This document shows, piece by piece, positions 47,092 to 57,602 of a stretch of 64,000 nucleotides of DNA. The position numbers and the translations under genes were made by a program. Every line of letters begins with the position of its first letter. Position 1 is the stretch's first letter. The stretch is taken from the NCBI GenBank assembly GCA_033807775.1, contig CM066315.1, forward strand, positions 9,738,501 through 9,802,500. Direction: 5' to 3'. The notes under the pieces were generated by a model. It did no database searches and was not told the origin of the DNA. It was given only the letters and a program-made list of their open reading frames with translations. The stretch is from Saussurea involucrata (taxonomy: Eukaryota > Streptophyta > Magnoliopsida > Asterales > Asteraceae).

Positions 47092-47759
47092 CCACCTACA
47101 TGTTTGATTGACAGATCACAAAAACCTTCATTGAGGAGAACCTTGTTTAGGTTCGACATCACACTAGCCTCACGTACTTTAGCTAACACCACTTCCGAAG
47201 AAACATCTAGTTGCAGTAAATTGATCTTGGAGCATAATCTTCTTTGATAGCACCTTCCTGATTTTGTCGTTCTAGGGTCTCACCTTCCCCACTCACCACT
47301 TTAGCATACGATTTAGTTCCCATGCTACCCATATTCGGCTTATGAACAACCCCTTCCTTAGGCACTGAATTAGACTTAGTTTTTTCTCGCTTAAACCTGG
47401 CTACCGAAACAAAAATGTGAAAGCTACCCATCCATTCTTTTGATAGTCGCCTTGCAAATGCCTCTTCATTCCCAATGCCAATGAACCGGATGAAACCAAA
47501 TCTTCGCCCCAATTTAAAAGTTTTTTTTTGCAATGAAAACATCTACAACATTACCAGATTTCTTGCACCAAAGCCATAATTCTCTAGAGATCAAATCATG
47601 AGGGAAATTGGTAATGTAAAAGGACGTGGAAAACCTGTACAACTCAAGACTCTTCTTACTTGGAGCAGCAAAGTTCATCTCCTTCAAACCTAGGATATCA
47701 CACTCCCCTGTTTTTGTTGAAATGTTTTCCCTCTTCGTCGGACAACCACCGACGACCAC

Positions 47760-48208
47760 AAGTCAACCAAGCTTTGGTGATAACCGGTTGTGACAGCAGC
47801 TGTATGGAAAAAACCTGTCGCCGGTGAGAACAACAGTCAGGCACAAAAAGATGGCCTGCACAGATCGGCGACGGAACTTGATCGGTTGCCGACGATAGGA
47901 TCCGGAAGAACAGAGTAACAGCCTGGACTACAGATCGAGATAGATGGCGAGAGCAGAAGAAAACGTCGGTCGGCGTCTGGACCTGGAATGCAGCGGCCTG
48001 GACTGTAGATCGCGATAGTTGGCGAGAGCAGAAAACGTGGCAGCCGTCGTCTGGAACTGGAAGGAGGACAGCAGCGGCCTGAGAGATCGCACGAGCCGGT
48101 CCCCGCCGTCTGAGTGGTTGAGGGCGGCGTGAGGCCGGAGATATGGCGGCGTGAGGCCAGGGAGGGAGAGGGGGCGACAAATTCGAATTTTTCTTTCCTT
48201 TGTCAAGA
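47760..48208 (-). promoter_or_regulatory. GC-rich 5' leader of the LINE with a ~70-bp tandem duplication
   Basis: The leader upstream of ORF1 is far more GC- and CpG-rich than its surroundings. It contains two imperfect copies of GGCCTGGACTNNAGATCG...GGCGAGAGCAGAA...GTCTGGA (about 47920-47990 and 47996-48060). Internal promoters in repeated 5' leaders are common in plant L1 elements. Open frames across it are probably by-products of base composition. Confidence 0.5.
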
Positions 48209-48404
48209 TAGTAATCTTATGTTTTAGTCCCATGTTGTTCCACCTATTTTGGTAGAACAAAAAATCTTAAGTTTTGTCCCATGAAAACTTGTTTTTGTCC
48301 CATGTTGTCCCATCTAATTTTTGTTCCATGGCATACCAAACATTGGACTATTTTTTTTTTGTCCCGTCCCGCCCCATCCAGTCTGCGTACCAAACGCACC
48401 CAAT

Positions 48405-49017
48405 AAGAACACGATCTATTAAATTTTTAAAAATAGACAAAAACCATGAAAAGAACATATAATCACATAAGCAAAACATGTAATGTATGCTTTTAGTTAT
48501 AATACTTATCAAGACTTTACTATAATTATAAATATAAAATATTATAAATTTCATTTTTTATATATCGTGCTTACAAAGAATACAAATGTGAATTGTGGTT
48601 CAGATTTGTCATTTGTTTTTCTTCTGAGTTTTTCAAACCAAACATTTAATCCAATATGACCATTGCTAAGTGGTGAGGCGTGGAGCGACAACGAGGTCAA
48701 ACATCAAGTCTTAGGAACCATGGTAAAACTATGGTGTTTTCAAGGTGTGGTTTATGACGTCAGATTTCTGATTCATATATGATATTATATATAAAAGCAT
48801 ATGTTTTATACTGTTGCTCAATGAGACAATGGTAATAAAAAAGTTAAATCCGGCTACATATTAAAAATTAGCAAATAAGTCATTAAAATATAAAAATAAA
48901 TTAAATATTGCATTACAAAAATTATGCATGCTATAGTATATCACAAGCTTAACGTGACATAAAAGGCAAGTCTTATGTCACGGCATGCCATAACAGATGT
49001 GCGTCTAGTTTTTAAAT
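48405..49017. other. Non-coding stretch
   Basis: AT-rich and without a recognisable gene, SINE or complete inverted-repeat element. Confidence 0.35.
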
Positions 49018-49410
49018 GAAAATTAATTAAAATGGACGAAGTTGGAAATTTGGTTACAGAAATACCCCTCTCTCCCACCTTACAAAAATACTCATTTTTC
49101 TTACGATTTTACCCTCGATCGCGGATTGAATTAAAAAGACTCATCCATCCTCTATAGAGGACTAATCCGTAATTTTCCAAATTGTGTCCGCGAACGAGGG
49201 TATATTTATCTGGGTCCGCGATCGAAGGTATATTTATCTGGGTCCGCGATCGAAGGTATATTTATCTGGGTCCGCGATCGAAGGTATATTTATCTGGGTC
49301 CGCGATCGAAGGTAATATCGCGAGAAAAGTAGGTATTTTTCTAAAATAGAAAAGAGAAGGGTATTTTTATAACCGAATTTTAAAATTCGTCCATTTTAAT
49401 TAATTTCCCG
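49018..49410. mobile_element. Inverted-repeat element with an internal minisatellite
   Basis: The ends AAATTAATTAAAATGGACGA and its inverse (TCGTCCATTTTAATTAATTT, 49387-49406) form long imperfect TIRs (~50 bp, including AAATACCC / GGGTATTT). Flanks TTTTTAAAT and TTTTAAAAA suggest a 9-bp duplication, imperfectly preserved. The terminal sequence resembles the right end of the GC-rich segment at 2040-2392. Confidence 0.6.
49184..49314. repeat. 28-bp tandem repeat, about 4.7 copies
   Basis: The unit GGGTCCGCGATCGAAGG plus TATATTTATCT starts at 49184 (variant), 49212, 49240 and 49268, with a partial copy at 49296. Copies 2-4 are identical. Each holds CCGCGATCG, giving a CpG-rich island in AT-rich DNA. 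Confidence 0.9.
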
Positions 49411-50269
49411 TTTTAAAAAAAATTGTAATCTCAACCATAAAACAGGGCTATATTTATATCAGTTAATACATGACGGGGCCTCCTCTACCTCTAGCCCCCA
49501 ACAGGTTGCGATTGAGTTTGGTTCGCCTACCTACCCTTAGATGTATCTTCTAGAAAGTCTATTATATTTTCCAAATTAATTTTTTATCAATATTTTTTAA
49601 GGAATTTATTAAACATAACATGTCGTGTTTGAACTAGGAGTTTGACCCAAATGGTTTATAATTTATACAATTACATCTGAGAATCTTGAAAATATAGAAT
49701 TAAAAATCAAATTTTCAAATAAAATTATATTTTGTCTGTTAATAGATTATTTTAAAAATTATATAATTGATTATATTATTACAATATTTAATATAACTCA
49801 TAATATATTATTTTACTTTCATAAACATTTAGCTTAAAGTAGACTAATTCATATAATTAATAAATAATGAAATTTGACTCTCATAAAAAAAAACAATTTT
49901 CTCTCTCATACTTTCATCATTTTAAGAAACGTTTTGAGAAATTTGTTGGAACAAAAATAACCAAAATCTCCATTTTGGATGATTTGTATTTCTAAGTTCT
50001 AAAGTCAAGATCTTTAAATAAAATTATATCTCACTCTAACATATTCTTTATTTTTTAAGATTTTGTCATTAGTTATATTATTAAAATATTTTATAACTTT
50101 TTAAAAAAATATATAAAATAATGATAGTTTAATCTTATTAATGAAAATGAAAAAAATAATAATATCTCTCACCTCCCACCAAGTTATAGAGAATTCTATA
50201 AACTTCGAGTTTTTTCTTGTTTGTTTTACTTTACGTTGCAAGACAGAGAAGTTATTGGATCCAAATAGA
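49411..50269. other. Non-coding AT-rich stretch
   Basis: No gene, splice-supported exon or element termini recognised. Confidence 0.35.
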
Positions 50270-50798
50270 TAGCGGTGTGCATAAAATCAACCAATCCAAT
50301 AATAAACGTCCTACCGTAATTGGATATCCAATTGTAACTGGATCTAATCGGACTGAAAATTTCAACATCCAATTTGGATCGATCAGTTCTTGGATGGCAG
50401 TCCTAAACTGACCAAGTCCGAACGAACTGACCAACATCCAATTATCCATCCAACTAGCATCGAGTTAATTTGTTTGCAATTTGCTTAAATCTGAATTTGT
50501 TTTTTGTGCTAAGATTTGAAATTTTATTCTCACTTGTGTTGGTTTTAATGTATATTAAAAGTGATTAATCAATCAGTTTCATTATTAAAAAATTGGATTA
50601 AACTAACACACTGAATGGATCTGATCTAATCATCCATTGGATGTAGGATGAGTCCAATCAGATCCAATTGATATCCAATGAATGTTACCAAACCAATCCG
50701 ATCATCCATTGGATTCGAAAAATCCAACAACCAATCGATGATTGGATCGGTTCAGTTTTCCCTCACATCAATTGGACGTCAACCAATGAGCAACCCTA
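50270..50798. mobile_element. Probable hAT-type MITE
   Basis: The ends TAGCGGTGTGCAT and (inverted) TAGGGTTGCTCAT resemble the TAGGGGTGAGCAT termini of the MITEs at 57915 and 62756. Repeated TTGGAT/ATCCAA motifs fill the subterminal regions. Flanking 8-mers (CAAATAGA / TAAATAAG) match only partly. Confidence 0.5.
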
Positions 50799-52001
50799 TA
50801 AATAAGAACAAAACACCCATTTAATTTCTCTATTTTAAATAATTTGCTAGATATGCTATAAAATATCTCCAACAGTTTCTCTAAAATAAATAAAATAAGG
50901 ATTTTTGGCATTTTTCACTCCAACACCATCTCAATGATATAAGGTCGAATCTGATATAATATGCAACATTTCAAGTGCAAAGCAATCACAATAACCTTCA
51001 AATCAACAACCATTGAAAGAAGTTATTAATAACTTACAACATTGAGCTTATAGAAAGGTTACAAATATACTTCTCCTGCCCATATGATATTACGAGTATA
51101 CAAACCAATACCTAGTTAAACAAGTGTGTATTATGAAAATATGGTAAGGTTTAGAGGAAAACCTTAAAAATTGAAAACCGAGTAACACCCTGATAGCCCT
51201 TCATTTGGACAATATGCACTTGTGCATGTAAGTAACTTGTAACATGTACACGTGCATATACACATGTTCATAATGCACACATGCATAAAACCAAAAAAAA
51301 CAAGTTAATTTATTTGTATGCACAAGTACATACTGTCCAACAGATAAAAGGCTATATCATGGTGCTCTTAAGTTTTTCTTTGAACCTCGTCTATAAAAAT
51401 TAACGAGTTTTTAAAGCCAAAAGATACTTTTACTATTTATATGAAAGGTAGGAAAAATGAGAAACGAAAAGATCAAATCAAACTTTGATATAACGTCTGT
51501 TGATTGTTTTTATTACTTATTTTATAGGTGCAGGTTAAACCTACATATTTATATAAAAATAATAATACATATGAAGAACGATAATGTGTATTTAGAGTTA
51601 TAGGTGTACACAGGATCGTGATCTAAACCTTTAACATGGTCATTTCAACTAACAGGATTTTGTATTTTAGCCGTCTTTAATGTTAAATTCTTCATAATAT
51701 AAATTTTGTTCAACACTAAAATACCATATTAAAACATACACGGATCGGATGACCAAATATATCAAAGAGAACATTCCATATGTAGATCACATCATTTGAG
51801 TTTAAATTATTAATTAAATATACACGTACGAGATAAAATTAAAAACATGATATTTTTATATATGTATTGGTTTGAATAAATTAAAATGATAATTTAGGTC
51901 ATTAAATACAATGCCGAGATTAGATAAATATGTGTGCATTATAAAAATTGAAGCATTTTAGCTTGCAGCTTCGCCTTAATTTATTTATTTTTCTATTATA
52001 G
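50799..52001. other. Non-coding stretch downstream of the WRKY gene
   Basis: AT-rich, without a supported gene. A short inverted repeat around 51170-51360 (TGTGCATGTAAG / GTATGCACAAGTACA) may be an old MITE. Confidence 0.35.
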
Positions 52002-52959
52002 CTAGCAAGAAGAATAGATTTGCATTTGAGTCAAAATATGCTCAAAGTTATCTGTAGATTTTTCAATTGGATGCGAATGTGTTCCCTCATAAGTGGTAAC
52101 GACCACCCCTTCGTCTTTTGACAGCCTTTGGACTTGTTTCTTCACGTTACATCCATGGTGTGTACAACGGTAATAGCTCCTGTATTAAATGGCATGCATG
52201 ATTCACTGTTAACTTTGTGATCACTTTCATACATCCAATATTCTAAAGAATAGATATCATAACCACAAGGGTCGTGGCGTACTGGTTAAAGCCCTGGGGG
52301 ATGTGGTGGAATATCCCACTTGACCAGGAACATGTAAACAGTAGATCTTGTTTTGTGTAATATCATGGTCTTGTGTTTAAATCTTGTATATACGTATTAT
52401 GTCGTAAGTAAGAAACATAAAAATAATCGATTAACTGATTTAGACAGTTTCTTGTAATTCGTTAATTAAGAAACTTAATTACAAGGTAGGTTTAGAGCAA
52501 AAAATGTTCAAACCTGGGGAACTTGTTGTTCTTAACGGCCTTTTGACCATATTTCCTCCATCTATAACCATCATCAAGAATATCAACCTGGCTCCTCGTC
52601 TGAAATGCACACTTAGGTTTTCTTATCTTCTTCTCACCTTTCTTAATATTAACTATCTTCCCCGATCCAGATGCTGAATTCAAATCACCATTACCTAAGC
52701 CACTGCTAGTCGGAGAGACAGTAGGATCCACCACAATATCTTGATCGGAGCTGCAATTAAGGTTTTTTCCGATCAAACCAAGTTGTTCATGATCGTCGGC
52801 CTCTAATTGATCATGATAGTTATTATTGTTATCATCACTGTAAACAGCATCATGAGAGTAATCGTTCATGAGATTGAGTGAGAGATGTGAAGAAACTGCA
52901 GGTGTGTGTGAGGTTGAAGATGGGGAATTGTAAGGAAAGAGTGTAGAGTAGTTCTCCAT
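52002..52959 (-). CDS. WRKY transcription factor, group IIc (WRKY75-like)
   Basis: Nuclear DNA-binding factor recognising W-box DNA (TTGAC). Exon 1 is 52514-52959 (ATG at 52959) and exon 2 is 52002-52179. The intron splits an arginine codon just after the WRKY motif (NNKFPR|SYYRC), the classic position for this family. The 207-aa product has WRKYGQK at residues 134-140 and a C2H2 zinc finger C154-X4-C159-X23-H183-X-H185, the group IIc pattern. The tail IEKSTDNFEHILTQMQIYSSC is very close to Arabidopsis WRKY75 and its near relatives, which act in phosphate starvation, root hair development, senescence and defence; the exact orthologue cannot be settled here. The N-terminus is longer than WRKY75's and rich in S, N and D. 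A PIF-type element sits about 260 bp upstream. Confidence 0.93.
52268..52390 (+). mobile_element. SINE-like copy in the WRKY intron
   Basis: GTGGCGTACTGGTTAAAGC resembles an A box, and the following GGGGGATGTGGTGGAATATCCC matches the minus-strand SINE at 3405-3528. The B box is degenerate (TTGTGTTTAAATC). The copy lies in the WRKY intron (52180-52513), opposite to the gene. Confidence 0.5.
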
Positions 52960-53221
52960 TTGATTTGTGGAAGTTGTAGGGGGAGAAGGAGAAAATGTGA
53001 ATTATAAAGGTGACTGGTTTTCTTTTCTTTTCTTTTATATTATTTTATTTTTGGAAATTATTAAAGGGAGGCCTGCCGCTATCATAAATTAAATATTTTA
53101 CTTCTATCAATTAATTAAAACTTTTCCAACCTATGTATAATAAATGGTACTTTTATTATATTAGAGTAGATTACGGGTTTGTTCCTTCAACTTTGTTTAT
53201 TTTAAAGAAAGTTGTCTCTAA

Positions 53222-54303
53222 GGGTGCGTTTGGTTCGCAGAATGATTTCTACAGGAATGAAATCTGACAAAGAAATTGAAATCTGGAAGGAATTGGAATG
53301 AAATGTTATAAGGTTTGACCAACTGTTTGGTTGATAGGAAATGGAATGTAATCTATCTAATGAATTGGAATTTGTCTGTTTGGTTTGTATTGGAATCGGA
53401 ATGGAATTGTGAAAAATGACAAAAATACCCTTTTTTGATTTTTTTTGATTTTTTTTTTTCTTATAAACAATTATAAAGTTAACATATAATGAGAATTAAA
53501 TATGTTATTTATCATTTAAGAAACTTCATCAGTAACCAAAACCGAATTTTTGATTTTTTTTCTTTGTCAAGAAAGCTTCATTAGAAACCAAAATCAAGAC
53601 AGCTTCATTAGAAACCAAAATCGAACCCATCCGCATAAACCAAAATCGAAACCCTCATCAGAAACCAAAATCAAAACCCTCACTAGAAACCAAAATCGAA
53701 ACCCACATCAGAAACCAAAATCGAAATTCTGTAGCAAAATCGAAATCAGTACCAAACTTTCATTTGACTTCGATGAACTTGAAACCAAAATCGAAATCAA
53801 AATCGAAACCCAAATTCTGACTTCGATTTTCGATTTGGGTACTAGAAACCAAAATCGAAACCCACATCAGATTTTGGTTTCAGTACTGACTTCGATTTTC
53901 GATTGGTACTAGAAACCAAAATCGAAACCCAAATCAGAAACCAAAATCGAAATTCTGTAGCAAAATCTTCAAGTTCGACTTCGACGTAGCAAAAAGCAAA
54001 ATGAAGAAGTCGATCGAACTTGAAGCAAGTGGAGACAGCAGGAGGAAAACAATCGATCAGTGATACGTGGCTAGGGTTTTTAACATTCTTATGAGGGTAG
54101 TTTTGTCATTTTAAAAAAACTGGATGGAATGGATTTCAATTCCATCCCATTTAGGAAGGAATGATCAAATCCATAATTAAAGTAATGTTTGGAATTAAAT
54201 TCCATTCCATGGGTAACCAAACATGGCAATGGAATTTGGTCAACGGAATTGACCATTCCAATTCCACTCAATTCCGTCGGAATTCGACAAACCAAACGCA
54301 CCC
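53222..54303. mobile_element. PIF/Harbinger-type element upstream of the WRKY gene
   Basis: The ends GGGTGCGTTTGGTTCGCAG and (inverted) GGGTGCGTTTGGTTTGTCG are flanked by TAA (53219-53221 and 54304-54306). It is 1082 bp with no transposase. The middle (about 53570-53960) is a degenerate tandem array of AGAAACCAAAATCGAAACCC-like units, which gives rise to spurious ORFs. W-box cores occur at both ends (TTGACC at 53315-53320, 54249-54254 and, on the other strand, 54238-54243). Confidence 0.75.
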
Positions 54304-54306
54304 TAA

Positions 54307-55100
54307 GTTTCATTCATTTTAGATTTGTACATGACTTTTCCAAAATCTTTTGGTTTTCGTCCTTTCCTGTTAATTATCTCAGTTAAGTTCGATTATGTGC
54401 GGTGTCCTTTTTTCTAATAAATATTGATATTTTATCATAAAAATAGCACTGACATGTTTCAACATTTTTTTAGCTAAGAAAAGCCTCTATTGGACGGACT
54501 ATTTCAATAATTATTTTTTTTGGGTTCTTGCATAACATAAAGTCATCTAAACAACAACTTTTAGCTTGCTCTTGATTGTGGTGATCCCCTTCTTCTGTTC
54601 TTGATCTGGCATTAACTTAGAACCACGTGCATCTAACACACCTTTTACTAAGATCAACATAGTTGGGACCCTTCCATCTCATTGCCATGTCCTTCCAACA
54701 TAGGTAACAACCTTCATATGGGTGCATGCACACCAAGGCATTGATGCTTGTGTCGATGGAATCGTCTTCACAGATCATTTGATATAACGATGTTCCATAT
54801 CATCTCTCACTTTGTTATTTCACCCAATGCGCGCAACCCTCACAACTTCATATTCTTCACATATTTGTTGCCTTAATGGAAGGATCCCAAAGCTATTACA
54901 CCCTCCGCGAAAAAGAAGAACTTACATGGAAACATTTACAAATTAATAAATTGGGTTCTAAGGAGTAGAGGTTTTCTCAGGAGAGCATGCAATGGGGTTT
55001 TGGAGTTAATTAAGGAAGACTATATTTCCGTTTATGTTTTTTCTTTCTTTCTGAAATCAAAACAACGAGAGAAAATGAAGGCATTAGAGAACAAGGTGAA
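54307..55100. other. Non-coding stretch
   Basis: No supported gene. Part of it (about 54560-54960) is less AT-rich and gives short interrupted minus-strand frames, so it may be a decayed gene or transposase. I do not recognise it. Confidence 0.3.
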
Positions 55101-55109
55101 GAAAAGTGA

Positions 55110-55310
55110 TCATTAAACCACTCAGAATTTGGATTATTCAGGATATCCGCAGCCTTCTTGACAACTTGTACAACAGTTCGGTCCACGCTATTGGTTGACA
55201 AGCTAACGAAGCGGCTCACTTACTTGCGAGACACTCTCGTTTTTTATCTTGTCCTATCACTTTCAATGTAACTCCCCTCTTTTTAAACACTTGTATTAAC
55301 GACTATTGTC
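55110..55310 (+). pseudogene. RNase H-like remnant of a non-LTR retrotransposon
   Basis: With one in-frame stop and a frame change, the plus strand reads SLLDNLYNSSVHAIG then QANEAAHLLARHS, resembling the C-terminal RVT_3 (RNase H) region of plant LINE-derived proteins. Nothing else of the element is recognisable, so this is a short relic. Confidence 0.45.
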
Positions 55311-56358
55311 AAGTTCATATTATTGATATTAATGAAGCGATTGATATCCGATCGGGTGATGACCGAGCCGAAGTCTGATCGCGTCTCAATCTTTCTCTTT
55401 CAAATTCAAAAAAAAAGATGAGAAGGATGAGAGATAGTCAGATAAGGGAGATGGAGGATTTTAATATTTACTTTCGTTTTGGAAAAAATAAGGAGATAAT
55501 TGGAAAGCAAAGTGGGTATAATTTCCTCTCATCTGACTCAATATATAAACTTTAAGCTAGTGATAAATGAAAATTAATTATGAGCAAGTTTGTTAAACAA
55601 ACAAAGTTCACGAACTAAAATAAAGAATTAATTTACTTTTTAAAAACATAAGACTACACAAAAGCACAATCAACATAAAGTTACCTTAAATAAAATTAGA
55701 GACCAAGTGTAATTATAAATTGACATGAAAATAATATTTGGAAACAATAAGTTGTAAATTTATGTGTTTGAGTGTTGTATTGGATCTTAAGAAAACTATA
55801 AAAAAAATATATGAACAAGACATGGAGAGAAGACAATCTTCATATTTTCCCTATATAATTAGACCTTAGAAAAAGAAATTATATGCAATATTATACCAAT
55901 AATTGAAGGATATGGTTACAACAATTAATATTTGGGTTTCATAACTAGTAATTATTTAAGGGTCGTTTACTCAACGTTTACCCGATAAATGATTATCGGT
56001 CCACTTTATTAATTTTATGGAATGGGTATGACAAATATTGGGAATCTTACCAGGTAAAAGTAAAGACAAGGACCAATAGTCTTACTTGTTAAGTGAGAAT
56101 GATGACTTTTACCCGGTACGTGTTTATCAGATAAAAATGTTGCATATGATGTCTTATGGACTAAAATCTAGTAAGTTAAGTGAAATTGTTATTACTAGTA
56201 ACCACTTATCAAGGTAAGTGTTGGATAACGTGCCCTTAGTTTTGTCCATTTTTTCGATTCTATAATTTAAACCTATAGTGCTACAATAAGTTTTTTGCTA
56301 CTGTAGCAGTATGGTCCAAATATATTTCTTCTTCCTTGCTCCTACTTCTGGCTACTCT
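55311..56358. other. Non-coding AT-rich stretch
   Basis: No gene recognised. About 55960-56230 contains inverted ATAAACGATTATC / GATAAACAC-like phrases that may be an old MITE, without clear ends. Confidence 0.3.
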
Positions 56359-56885
56359 TGTTGATAAGGGATAGCTCCTAATATTATTTAGTTGTTTTAA
56401 AATCCTTTGTAATCTCTTGTAGTTATTAGTGTTTTTTCTTCTTTAATTAGGTTGTGGCTATAAAAATGTTGGTTTGTTCGAGTTGAATATAAGAAATAAT
56501 ATCATTTATCTTCTCATAAATTATCTTCATGGTATCAGAGCAGCGATCCTCTCTGTACCTGCATATGTTTCTATTTTCTAAAATCTCATCAACATTTCTT
56601 TTTCTTCATCACCATGTCTGAAGAAAAAATTGAAACAACGGATGGAAATCATAACAAAGGTCTTTCAACAACATTGTTGAATGAATATAATTATGTTCCT
56701 TGGTCAAGATCCATCATTTTAGCTCTTGGAGGAAGAGGTAAACTCAACTACATTCAAAATGACAACAAGAAGTCAGCAACCACCGACCAGAAGTATGAAT
56801 CTTGGGATCACCAATGATCAACTTGCCATGTATTGGATTCTTAACTCTGTGGAGCCTAAGATAGTTGACGTTTTTTAGCTATTCT
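56359..56885 (+). mobile_element. 5' end of a truncated copia retrotransposon
   Basis: A probable LTR (56359-56529, TGTTGATAAGGG...ATCTTCA, with GGCTATAAAAATG as TATA at about 56456) is followed directly by a primer-binding site TGGTATCAGAGC (56530-56541). At ATG 56614 a copia Gag N-terminus begins (LLNEYNYVPWSRSIILALGG). The frame shifts near 56808 into NDQLAMYWILNSVEPKIVDVF and then stops. Nothing after about 56885 is recognisable, so pol and the 3' LTR are gone. Confidence 0.75.
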
Positions 56886-57599
56886 GAATCTTCTTATGTT
56901 TAAATTCATAGTTAATTGATAAACATAATCGAATGCCGGATAAACATCACATTTTAAATATAAATAATCTAAACTATAAATTGGATAATCATTGAATTTT
57001 AACTAAATACTTAACTATCTTTTTTACAAAAATTATATTATTAAACCTAAAATAAATTAAACGAATTTAAAAAAAAACATTAGCACTTTTTTCAAAATCA
57101 CACAAATCCTTATTACAAAATCAACAAAGACAAAAAATAAAACGAAACATTAAAATCGAGATATATCATGCTGCATTGTGCGAGTACATTTCTAATTATT
57201 TTTTTAATGACGATACATTAATAAAAGGTTCTTGTTGATATGAGGTGTTTTTTAAATATTATTTGAAAGCTTACAAATAAAAATAGACACACACAATGCA
57301 TGTTGCATCTTACTTAGGAGAGGCATAGTACTACTATGTAAAATTGTTGATTTTCTTCAATATTTCATTATTAGACTTCGTATTTCACATGAAATATAAT
57401 TCTCATACATCTATATTTGTTGTGCAAATAAGTATAGATGTTGAAGTGATCTTGTTGATAATACGTCAGGTAGACATTGGACTGGACTTGTGTAGGACCA
57501 AGGTAGATAAAATATCAATAAACTCTTTGAGATACTTTAACCACTAAAATCTTGAGTTTGTTTTCAATAAATCATCGATTCAAGTCTCATCGAAATCAC
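56886..57599. other. Non-coding AT-rich stretch
   Basis: No supported gene or element. Confidence 0.35.
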
Positions 57600-57602
57600 T
57601 AA

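Larger units (their letters stand above)
39975..47759 (-). pseudogene. LINE ORF1 (RRM protein) split by the LTR element
   Basis: The N-terminal part (about 47759 to 47092) has a plant L1 ORF1 RNA-recognition motif: FYITNFPHDLISRELW, then RRFGFIRFIG, then WMGSFHIFVSVARF. There are frame changes in an A/T homopolymer near 47520 and again near 47240. At 47092 the frame is cut by the LTR element and resumes at 40914 with GLWVWVEFVNQ and DERVVWIEFEGLPLCAWS, the usual C-terminal half. An in-frame TAA at about 40291 precedes the acidic tail, which continues to about 39961 and overlaps the ORF2 start. ORF1 proteins bind the element's RNA. Confidence 0.85.
36293..48208 (-). mobile_element. L1-type LINE (degenerate), interrupted by an LTR element
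   Basis: A minus-strand non-LTR retrotransposon. A 17-bp target duplication TAGTAATCTTATGTTTT flanks it (36276-36292 and 48209-48225), and a short T run at 36289-36297 is its poly(A) tail read on the plus strand. Without the nested LTR element it is about 5.7 kb. Order from the 5' end: GC-rich leader, ORF1 with an RNA-recognition motif, ORF2 with endonuclease, reverse transcriptase and a C-terminal zf-RVT region. At least six frame changes plus the insertion make it dead. The near-complete length shows it inserted without 5' truncation. Confidence 0.88.
36177..48401. mobile_element. PIF-type MITE split in two by the LINE insertion
   Basis: The left half (36177-36292) begins GGTAGCGTTTG after AAT (36174-36176). 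The right half (48226-48401) ends AAACGCACCC before AAT (48402-48404). Joined, they give about 290 bp that follow the intact MITE at 3905-4213 (in inverse orientation) from end to end, including the shared phrase TATTTTAGTAATCTTATG at the break. Everything between is inserted DNA. Confidence 0.8.

Noticed and set aside
47698..48260. 160- and 110-codon minus-strand ORFs upstream of LINE ORF1
   Set aside because: They overlap in different frames in the GC-rich duplicated leader and show no domain. They are likely compositional.
53550..53912. 120-codon ORF with repeated ETKIKT/RNQNR phrases
   Set aside because: It is a translation of the GAAACCAAAATCGAAACCC tandem array inside a PIF element.
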